A stretch of DNA of 29,088 nucleotides from DATEMK01 sp035275625. GTDB taxonomy: Bacteria > Bacteroidota > Bacteroidia > AKYH767-A > OLB10. Positions 1-5,654 of this stretch are shown here, in pieces (position 1 is the first letter of the stretch; each line of letters begins with the position of its first letter). The notes beneath the pieces are model-generated. The model worked only from the letters and a program-made list of their open reading frames with translations. It searched no databases and was not told where the DNA came from. The DNA lies in NCBI GenBank assembly GCA_035275625.1, contig DATEMK010000277.1, positions 1 to 29,088 of the forward strand, written 5' to 3'. A program made the translations under genes and the position numbers.

Positions 1-85
1 TGAGTACGTCATAGGGTTTAGAAGCAATTTTATTTGCTGATTCTTTTTTTGGGCGGATGCCTTTAAATGGTTTAAGTATTGCCAT
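1..85 (-). CDS. DUF1015 family protein, N-terminal fragment
   Basis: This is the 5' end of a minus-strand gene that leaves the window at base 1. The ATG is at 85-83. The 28 visible residues begin MAILKPFKGIRPKKE and continue to SKPYDVL, which matches the conserved start of the DUF1015 family as I recall it (a short pro-rich opening, then a YDV motif). DUF1015 has no established biochemical role. In Bacteroidota it commonly follows serC and serA, and here it lies directly downstream of serA on the same strand with a gap of about 58 bases, so co-transcription is likely. Only the N-terminus can be judged. Confidence 0.75.
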   Translation of the reverse strand, partial: MAILKPFKGIRPKKESANKIASKPYDVL

Positions 86-143
86 AACTAATTATTAGAT
101 TCGTTTAAATGAAATTTACTTTTTAAAAAATGTAATTCAAAAA

Positions 144-1112
144 TTACTTATTAAAAAACTCAACCACCTTTTGCGCCAGCTCAATTCCGATTCTTTCCTG
201 CGCTTCTTTGGTAGAGCCGCCAATATGAGGCGATAAAGTTATTTTCGGATGTTTACGCAACGGTTCTTTAATCAAAGGTTCGCCTTCAAAAACGTCCATG
301 CCTGCAAAAGCAACTTTGCCTGAGTTGAGCGCTTCAATCAAATCATTTTCCGAAACGACTCCGCCACGAGCGGTATTTACAATTCCAACACCTTGTTTCA
401 TCAAATCAAATTCTTTTTTTGCAATTACCGGAGCGCTTCCTTTCGGGAATGGAACATGAAGGGTGATGAAATCACTTTCAGTTAAAAGTTTTGTAAATGA
501 AACGCATTTAAAAGTAATAGAAACTTTTTTCTGCCCTATTGAAGGATGAAAATCCAAATCAACCACTACATCTTCGTTGTTCAAACGATGAAACAAAACA
601 TTCATTCCTAAACCTACTGCGATGGAAGCAACGCATTTTCCAATTTGCCCGGCACCGATTATTCCGATTGTTTTTCCACGCAGCTCAATTCCTGCAGAAT
701 AATTTTTCTTTAGCTTGTCAAACGTTTCTTTGTTTTCGCTTGAAGGCATGTTGCGGTTTGCATCATGCAGGAAACGAACGCCCGTAAATAAATGAGCAAA
801 GACTAACTCAGCAACACTTTGTGAGGAGGCTGCAGGTGTATTGATCACTGCAATTCCTTTTTCGCGGGCGTACTTTACATCAATGTTGTCCATACCCACG
901 CCTGCGCGGCCAATTACTTTTATATTCGGACAGGCATTTATCAAATCAGTACGGACGGTAGTTGCACTGCGCACCAGGATTGCGTCAAAGTTTTTTAATG
1001 CTTCATTTAAATTTTCCTGTGCCACTTTATCTGTTGACACATTAAAACCCGCTGCATCGAAAATTTTTTTTCCGGCAGCGTCAATTCCATCGTTTGCGAG
1101 GATTTTTATCAT
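144..1112 (-). CDS. serA: D-3-phosphoglycerate dehydrogenase (D-2-hydroxyacid dehydrogenase)
   Basis: A 322-residue NAD-dependent dehydrogenase that oxidises 3-phosphoglycerate to 3-phosphohydroxypyruvate, the first step of serine synthesis in the cytoplasm. The catalytic N-half carries GRAGVGMDNID (69-79). The Rossmann fold begins GKTIGIIGAGQIG (147-158). The catalytic residues of the family are present: Arg in NTARGG (R249), Glu in DVFEGEP and His in SPHIGGST (H296). It ends soon after the catalytic domain, so it is the short form without the ACT or ASB regulatory domains of E. coli SerA. The ATG at 1112 is preferred over an in-frame TTG two codons upstream. Its usual partner serC is not adjacent but 6.6 kb away beyond an opposite-strand island. 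Another D-2-hydroxyacid substrate is possible, but the DUF1015 and serC context favours SerA. Confidence 0.9.
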   Translation of the reverse strand: MIKILANDGIDAAGKKIFDAAGFNVSTDKVAQENLNEALKNFDAILVRSATTVRTDLINACPNIKVIGRAGVGMDNIDVKYAREKGIAVINTPAASSQSVAELVFAHLFTGVRFLHDANRNMPSSENKETFDKLKKNYSAGIELRGKTIGIIGAGQIGKCVASIAVGLGMNVLFHRLNNEDVVVDLDFHPSIGQKKVSITFKCVSFTKLLTESDFITLHVPFPKGSAPVIAKKEFDLMKQGVGIVNTARGGVVSENDLIEALNSGKVAFAGMDVFEGEPLIKEPLRKHPKITLSPHIGGSTKEAQERIGIELAQKVVEFFNK

Positions 1113-1170
1113 AAACAAGTGTATTATTAATTACCGCGAAATAACAAAAAATTACACTATTCCGGCTTCC

Positions 1171-1186
1171 TACCACCAAAGTGGTA
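1171..1186. promoter_or_regulatory. Palindromic operator, copy 1 (TACCAC-N4-GTGGTA)
   Basis: A perfect 6-bp inverted repeat with a 4-base centre, TACCACCAAAGTGGTA. It lies between divergent serA and the peptide operon. It is followed by exactly 23 bases and then the -7-like box at 1210. The same layout recurs at 5322 and 5570. Its centre falls about 43 bases before the expected transcription start, a class II activator position. It resembles the 7-2-7 sites of NarL-type regulators. The likely binder is the response regulator at 4651-5289 (inference). Confidence 0.75.
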
Positions 1187-1209
1187 TTTACATGCCTCTT
1201 CCGCGGATG

Positions 1210-1217
1210 TACTTTTA
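1210..1217 (+). promoter_or_regulatory. -7 promoter box of the peptide/E1/two-component operon
   Basis: TACTTTTA matches five of the six fixed positions of the Bacteroidota -7 consensus TAnnTTTG. It lies 31 bases before the ATG at 1241. The region where a -33 element would lie is taken up by the edge of the palindrome and shows no TTG, which fits an activator-dependent promoter. Confidence 0.55.
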
Positions 1218-1240
1218 CACCATCAAAAAATAAAAACACT

Positions 1241-1411
1241 ATGATAATCGAAACCTTCTTAATCTTTATGAGCACAATTGTAAGTTTAAATGCTTCAAAC
1301 GGCACTTCTGCGCAAAATACTTCTGCCAATACAACAGAGGTTACAAAAACAACTATTTACGCACCCCCGGCTTCTTCTGAAAGAAAAAGAGGCGGATGGG
1401 ATGGAAATTAA
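1241..1411 (+). CDS. 56-residue peptide ending in Asn, candidate RiPP precursor
   Basis: A short gene at the head of the operon. It begins MIIETFLIFMSTIVSLNA and ends ERKRGGWDGN followed by TAA. Its last 11 bases overlap the start of the E1-like gene (ATG at 1401), which suggests translational coupling. The N-terminal third is hydrophobic and ends TSAQN, which could be a weak signal peptide cleaved before Gln, although residue 4 is acidic and no basic N-region is present. The middle is rich in Thr, Asn and Ser. The basic KR followed by GGWDGN looks like a cleavable core. A terminal Asn is the invariant feature of MccA peptides, whose Asn is adenylated by MccB, and long MccA forms are known. 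A start at Met10 (1268) is also possible. The precursor role rests on position and this terminus only. Confidence 0.6.
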   Translation: MIIETFLIFMSTIVSLNASNGTSAQNTSANTTEVTKTTIYAPPASSERKRGGWDGN

Positions 1412-2495
1412 CGACCAAAACCAATACCCTATTAACACCGTTGTTTTGCAAATTTCACTTGTGAAAAAACACATCCGCATTAAGCCCTACTTTCATGTTT
1501 TACAAAATGAGCAGGTAGTGGATTTTGTAAAAACGTTGCAGGAAGGTATTCAATTGCCTGCCGGAAATTTCTTTGATGTTTTTTTAGAAAGTATCAGCAC
1601 TTCAGCATTGGAAGAAGAAATTTTGAAAAAGCTTTCTTCTTTGCTGAATGTGCCCGGTGCGATGGCGAAACAATTGCTTGAAAAACTTTTTGAGCTGGGT
1701 GTGCTGGAATATTACGAAGAAGAAGTTCCCGGAACTTTGAACCGTTATCACCGGCAACTGCTTTTGTTTGACTCTATACATCCGAAAAATAATTTTGAAG
1801 AAAATTATACGCAGCAGAAAAAATTACAGGATGCTCATGTGCTCATAATGGGAATTGGCGGTATCGGGAATTTTATAGCAACAGCTTTGGCAACGGCAGG
1901 GGCAGGAAAAATTACACTGGTTGATTATGATGTGGTGGAAGAAACAAACCTGAACAGGCAAATTCTTTTTTCTGAAAATGACATAGGTAAAAATAAAGCG
2001 GAGGCAGCGGCAAAAAGATTAAAAGAATTAAATTCGAATTGCGAAATAAATTGTTTGCAAAAGGAAATCAGTTCAATTGATGAGTTTGAAAATTTATTGC
2101 AGGTATGTAACGGGGCCAGCTACATTGTGCTTTCCGCAGACAAACCCGTTGACCTGGTTTTGTGGGCATCGGCATTGTGCAAAAAATATTTATTCAAATA
2201 CATCAAATGCGGTTACATGGCATACCAGGGACTGATCGGCCCATTACTTGGCTACAATACAAAACCCTACGGGGAAATTTTTCAAAGCTGGGCTGAAGAT
2301 ATCCGTTCGCAAAATGATTTGATTAAATCGCAAAATGAAAATCATATTGCCCCATCCATGGCTGCCACGAATGCTATACTTGCTAATATTGCCGCATGGG
2401 AATTAATTAAAGATATAACCGGGATTTGCGAATCATCATTAATTGAAAAAAGGATTTTGTTTAATTTGAAAACGATGGAGATGGTGTATGGATAA
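1401..2495 (+). CDS. MccB/ThiF-like E1 adenylating enzyme with RiPP-recognition-type N-domain
   Basis: A 364-residue protein in two parts. Residues 15-110 look like the peptide-clamp/RRE domain seen in MccB and in TOMM C-proteins (RIKPYFHVL, then a winged-helix-like stretch ending LFELGVLEYYEEE). Residues 114-364 are an E1 fold: NRYHRQ, the ATP loop GIGGIGN (151-157), VDYD (174-177), ETNLNRQILFSENDIGKNK (181-199) with ATP-contacting Arg186 and Lys197, and the metal Asp in LSADKP (D247). The order and wording of these motifs match E. coli MccB as I recall it. The two CxxC zinc pairs of typical ThiF/MccB enzymes are missing. The predicted reaction is adenylation of a peptide C-terminus, probably the 56-residue neighbour. 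The frame is open 37 codons upstream, but ATG 1401 overlaps the peptide stop and fits the domain start. The kinase gene overlaps its end by 8 bases. Confidence 0.8.
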   Translation: MEINDQNQYPINTVVLQISLVKKHIRIKPYFHVLQNEQVVDFVKTLQEGIQLPAGNFFDVFLESISTSALEEEILKKLSSLLNVPGAMAKQLLEKLFELGVLEYYEEEVPGTLNRYHRQLLLFDSIHPKNNFEENYTQQKKLQDAHVLIMGIGGIGNFIATALATAGAGKITLVDYDVVEETNLNRQILFSENDIGKNKAEAAAKRLKELNSNCEINCLQKEISSIDEFENLLQVCNGASYIVLSADKPVDLVLWASALCKKYLFKYIKCGYMAYQGLIGPLLGYNTKPYGEIFQSWAEDIRSQNDLIKSQNENHIAPSMAATNAILANIAAWELIKDITGICESSLIEKRILFNLKTMEMVYG

Positions 2496-4620
2496 AATCA
2501 GCTTTAAAAAAATATTCTTCCTGTTTTTTATTATGGCTGCGGCTGCTAATTCTTTTTCGCAACCGTATAACTATATTGACTCCATTCGTAAACTTGAATC
2601 GCTGACCAATGATGCTGCTTACTCTGATTTTGCAGGTAAAATCAGTAAACAATATTTATCAGAGAGTAAATTTGAAGAGGCGCTTTTGTTTTTGAATAAG
2701 CAAATCGCTGTGCAACGATACGGTTCTGCCAGGCATCAAAAACTTTTGGTTTGGTTTTGCAATTATTTTTATCAGAAGAAAGAATACAAACAATCGCTTG
2801 CTGCATGTGATAGTGTTTTAGCATTGGGTTTTAAATTTACTCCTGATGTTTTAATAAAATTAAACCGGCTGAAAGGACAAAATTATTTTAAGTCGGAAAA
2901 TTATGCTGATGCAATTGTTTCTTTTAAGGAAGTATTTGAGCTGACAAAAAAAAATAATGACAGCACGCAAATGGATGATGCATTAGCGGGCATTGGAACC
3001 AACTATTGGTGTATTGGTGATTTAACCAATGCGCTTAAATACGAGCTGCTGGCAGCAAAAGTAAGCCGGCAAACAAACGATAATGAAAGCCTGAGCAGGA
3101 TACTGAACACATTAGGAAATATTAATAAGGATTTAAAATATAACGATGAAGCAAGGAAGAATTATGAAGAGTGTTTTGCTGTTGCACAAAAAACGAATGA
3201 CAGGGAAGGAATGATTCTTTCGTTATCCAGCATTTCGGTGCTCGAAAGGGAAAAAAGAAATTTTCCTGAAGCAGGAAAATATATAAGCAGGGCAATAAAA
3301 TATGCAGAGGACGATAATAACAGGCGTTTGCTAAGCGGATTGATCGTAAACCTTGCACGCATTATGGAAGCTGAAGGTCATGCTGATGAAGCAAAAGAAA
3401 ATTATAACAAGGCTTTAACTATAGCCATTGAATCGGGTTCCAGGAATAACATTGCCACCGCAAGCTCTAATTTAGGTTTTATTGCAACCGAGGAAAAAAA
3501 CTATAAGAAATCGAACGAATATTTAAAACGGGCTTTTGATGCGGCCCGGCAAATTAATGATATTGATATGCTGGCTGAAATTACAGGCGGTTTTTATGAT
3601 AATTATAAAGCGCTCAACCAATACAGGGAAGCGCTCTATTATCTTGAACAAAGCAAAATGTATTCAGACAGTATTCTTAATGATGACAAAGCAAAAGAAA
3701 TCACCCGGCTGAAAACAAAATTTGCTGTTGAACAAAAGGAAACAGAATTTACTATTAAAGCGGAAGCAACGAAAGCAATAACGGATGCGGAAATAAAAAA
3801 GCAAAAATTGTTGCGGAACTTTTCCATTGCGGGAATATTGTTGTTGTTGTTGTTAGCAGGGTTTATTTTTCAACGGTACCGCGAAAGGCACCACACCAGT
3901 TTATTGCTTGCAGAAAAAAATAAAACAATTGAAAATTCTTTACAGGAATTAAAAGAAACACAAAGCGAATTGGTTGAAACAGAAAAACAGCGGGAAGCAC
4001 AAAGCATACGTGTTCGAATTGCCCGTGACATACATGATGAAATCGGGAGCGGGCTTACTAAAATTACTTTGCTGAGTGATGTGGCAAGAAGAAAAACTGA
4101 ACCGGGCGAAACATCAGAATCATTGGCAAAAATTACATCTTACTCTAAAAATATAAGCTCATCACTGAGCGAAATTGTATGGGCAATCAATCCCAATCAT
4201 GATACCCTGGCCAGCCTGGTAACCTATATGAAAACAACAGCCAATCATTTACTGGAGGATTCAGGTATCAATTACCAATTACAATTTCCAGAAAATGTTG
4301 TTCTGCAAAATATTCATCCCGACTTAAAAAGAAATATATATCTCGTAATGAAAGAAGCCTTGAATAATGCTTTAAAATATTCAAATGCCAAAAATATAAA
4401 GGTGCTTTTTAAGTTAGAAAACGATAATTTTAATTTGGAAATTGCCGATGATGGATCAGGGTTTACTTCTCTTGCCGAAGGAGAAAAGCCAGGAGCGGGA
4501 TCAGCAGGAAACGGATTATTCAATATGCAATCGCGCATGGAGCAAATGAATTGTAATTTAGCCATTGAAACCTCACCCGGAAACGGATGTAAAATATCTG
4601 CCTCAGGGAAAATTATATGA
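2488..4620 (+). CDS. TPR-containing sensor histidine kinase (HisKA_3 / NarX-like)
   Basis: A 710-residue membrane kinase. A signal peptide (1-25, ending NSFSQ) exports a periplasmic sensor of helical TPR repeats at about 40-400. A coiled linker precedes one membrane segment (about 444-462, rich in Leu). The cytoplasmic part has a coiled coil (470-505), the phospho-acceptor His516 in the box ARDIHDEIGSGLTK, and a GHKL ATPase with the N-box KEALNNALKYS (622-632), the G1 box DDGSGF (654-659) and the G2 region GNGLFNM (674-680). All the residues needed for activity appear intact. Its ATGGATAA start overlaps the stop of the E1-like gene, and the response regulator follows 30 bases later, so all four genes are one operon. 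Bacteroidota TPR kinases of this type have largely unknown signals. The modified peptide is a candidate (inference). Confidence 0.9.
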   Translation: MDKISFKKIFFLFFIMAAAANSFSQPYNYIDSIRKLESLTNDAAYSDFAGKISKQYLSESKFEEALLFLNKQIAVQRYGSARHQKLLVWFCNYFYQKKEYKQSLAACDSVLALGFKFTPDVLIKLNRLKGQNYFKSENYADAIVSFKEVFELTKKNNDSTQMDDALAGIGTNYWCIGDLTNALKYELLAAKVSRQTNDNESLSRILNTLGNINKDLKYNDEARKNYEECFAVAQKTNDREGMILSLSSISVLEREKRNFPEAGKYISRAIKYAEDDNNRRLLSGLIVNLARIMEAEGHADEAKENYNKALTIAIESGSRNNIATASSNLGFIATEEKNYKKSNEYLKRAFDAARQINDIDMLAEITGGFYDNYKALNQYREALYYLEQSKMYSDSILNDDKAKEITRLKTKFAVEQKETEFTIKAEATKAITDAEIKKQKLLRNFSIAGILLLLLLAGFIFQRYRERHHTSLLLAEKNKTIENSLQELKETQSELVETEKQREAQSIRVRIARDIHDEIGSGLTKITLLSDVARRKTEPGETSESLAKITSYSKNISSSLSEIVWAINPNHDTLASLVTYMKTTANHLLEDSGINYQLQFPENVVLQNIHPDLKRNIYLVMKEALNNALKYSNAKNIKVLFKLENDNFNLEIADDGSGFTSLAEGEKPGAGSAGNGLFNMQSRMEQMNCNLAIETSPGNGCKISASGKII

Positions 4621-4650
4621 CAATATCATCAGCATTAATTAATAAAATCA

Positions 4651-5289
4651 GTGGCTAAAAAAATCAAAATAATAATTGTAGAAGATGATAAAGAAATCCG
4701 CCAGCTTGCTGAAGGGATATTATCAGGAGAAAAAGACATGGAAGTGGTAAAAACATTTGCCAATGGTGACAGCTTTTTAAAGTCATGGGAAAATTATGAG
4801 TGTACGGTAGTGATCATGGATATAAATATGCCTGGTAAAAACGGTATTGAATGTGTGGCCGCAGCAAAACCGAAAAACCCCGGTGTGCAGTTTTTAATCA
4901 GCACTGTTTTTGAAAATCCGCAATATATTTTCCAGGCATTGTGCAGCGGTGCCACAGGTTACATGCTCAAAAATAATACGGCTGATAAATTAATTTCAGC
5001 AGTAAGAGAAATTTCCAATGGCGGTTCACCTATGAGTGCAAACATAGCGCGGCTGGTGGTGGATTCTTTTGCGACAAAGCAAACTGCAGCCATTCACAAC
5101 GAGCTTTTAACTTCCCGTGAAAAAGAAATACTCGATATGCTTGCGCAGGGATTGATGTATAAAGAAATTGCGGCCAAAAAAGAAATTGGCGTTGAAACTG
5201 TCCGCAAGCATGTATATAACATTTATGAAAAGCTGCAGGTGAGCTCACGTACCGAAGCCATCAATAAAGTGTACGGAAAACAGGTTTAG
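4651..5289 (+). CDS. NarL/FixJ-family response regulator
   Basis: A 212-residue regulator. The receiver domain (5-122) has the acidic pair D12/D13, the phospho-acceptor D57 in VIMDINMPG, T85 and K107. The LuxR-type DNA-binding domain (148-205) reads LTSREKEIL then MYKEIAAKKEIGVETVRKHV. It starts with GTG at 4651, 30 bases after the kinase stop. The kinase is of the HisKA_3 class that pairs with this regulator class, so they form a cognate pair. It is the only DNA-binding regulator in the window. Regulators of this class bind 7-2-7 inverted sites, and three such palindromes occur at 1171, 5322 and 5570. Autoregulation plus control of the two downstream genes is therefore the natural inference. 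Confidence 0.92.
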   Translation: MAKKIKIIIVEDDKEIRQLAEGILSGEKDMEVVKTFANGDSFLKSWENYECTVVIMDINMPGKNGIECVAAAKPKNPGVQFLISTVFENPQYIFQALCSGATGYMLKNNTADKLISAVREISNGGSPMSANIARLVVDSFATKQTAAIHNELLTSREKEILDMLAQGLMYKEIAAKKEIGVETVRKHVYNIYEKLQVSSRTEAINKVYGKQV

Positions 5290-5321
5290 TTTTTATACGC
5301 ACTTATTGCGCTGAACATAGC

Positions 5322-5337
5322 TTCCACTTAAGTAGTA
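5322..5337. promoter_or_regulatory. Palindromic operator, copy 2 (degenerate)
   Basis: TTCCACTTAAGTAGTA keeps 10 of the 12 arm positions of copies 1 and 3. It is followed by exactly 23 bases and a perfect TAnnTTTG box at 5361. It precedes the 53-residue gene and lies 32 bases after the response-regulator stop. Confidence 0.65.
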
Positions 5338-5360
5338 TTTTTTATCCTTTTCTCTGAATA

Positions 5361-5368
5361 TACTTTTG
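5361..5368 (+). promoter_or_regulatory. -7 promoter box of the 53-residue gene
   Basis: TACTTTTG is a perfect TAnnTTTG match, 35 bases before the ATG at 5396. It starts 39 bases after the start of operator copy 2, the same offset as in the other two modules. This argues that the small gene has its own transcript rather than being read-through from the two-component operon. Confidence 0.6.
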
Positions 5369-5395
5369 TGTGCACACTCAGGATTCAAATTGACT

Positions 5396-5557
5396 ATGAA
5401 TTTAGTTAAAGAAATTTTATGCGATTTTGTTTCGCTTTTCTGTTCTTCGTTTGACAAACAGCATTCTTCAGTTAAGTATAAATATTTGACTGAAAATGAT
5501 TACTCCGTTATCATGGTGAATTTTAAGGACAAAGTGGATGAAATCTTTAACGGTTAG
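5396..5557 (+). CDS. Small orphan protein, 53 residues
   Basis: An ATG-started frame beginning MNLVKEILCDFVSLFCSS and ending KDKVDEIFNG. I do not recognise it. The first 20 residues are hydrophobic with two Cys (C9, C16), and the rest is mixed and charged with an aromatic stretch YKYLTENDYSVIMV. It has no convincing signal-peptidase site and no membrane span of full length. The main support for it being a gene is its position: a perfect promoter box and the shared operator sit directly upstream, and the start codon lies about 22 bases after the expected transcription start. Possible roles are an accessory peptide, an immunity-like protein or a regulator for the island. It could also be a short leader with no function. 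Confidence 0.5.
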   Translation: MNLVKEILCDFVSLFCSSFDKQHSSVKYKYLTENDYSVIMVNFKDKVDEIFNG

Positions 5558-5569
5558 CAGAATTTTATT

Positions 5570-5585
5570 TACCACTTATGTGGTA
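5570..5585. promoter_or_regulatory. Palindromic operator, copy 3 (TACCAC-N4-GTGGTA)
   Basis: TACCACTTATGTGGTA has perfect 6-bp arms identical to copy 1. It lies 13 bases after the stop of the 53-residue gene and exactly 23 bases before the TAnnTTTG box at 5609 that serves the fibre gene. Confidence 0.75.
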
Positions 5586-5608
5586 TTGTAAAAAGAGCAT
5601 TGTAAAAA

Positions 5609-5616
5609 TAATTTTG
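5609..5616 (+). promoter_or_regulatory. -7 promoter box of the T9SS fibre gene
   Basis: TAATTTTG is a perfect TAnnTTTG match, 46 bases before the ATG at 5655 and at the same 39-base offset from its operator as in the other two modules. Confidence 0.65.
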
Positions 5617-5654
5617 ACAAAAAATATTTCTAAACAAACTAAAATTAAAATACT

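Noticed and set aside
1140..1186. Operator copy 1 acting on serA in the divergent direction with the same spacing
   Set aside because: At the mirror-image distance the minus strand reads TTGTTATT, not TAnnTTTG, so the module points only toward the peptide operon.
1290..1400. Open 37-codon extension of the E1-like gene
   Set aside because: It starts inside the 56-residue peptide frame, and its Leu/Gln/Lys-rich translation has no family match. ATG 1401 gives a normal domain start and a coupled overlap.
1401..2495. Molybdopterin or thiamine sulfur-carrier adenylyltransferase (MoeB/ThiF)
   Set aside because: It has an extra peptide-clamp N-domain, no zinc cysteines, no MoaD/ThiS gene nearby and a small peptide upstream; the overall pattern is closer to MccB.
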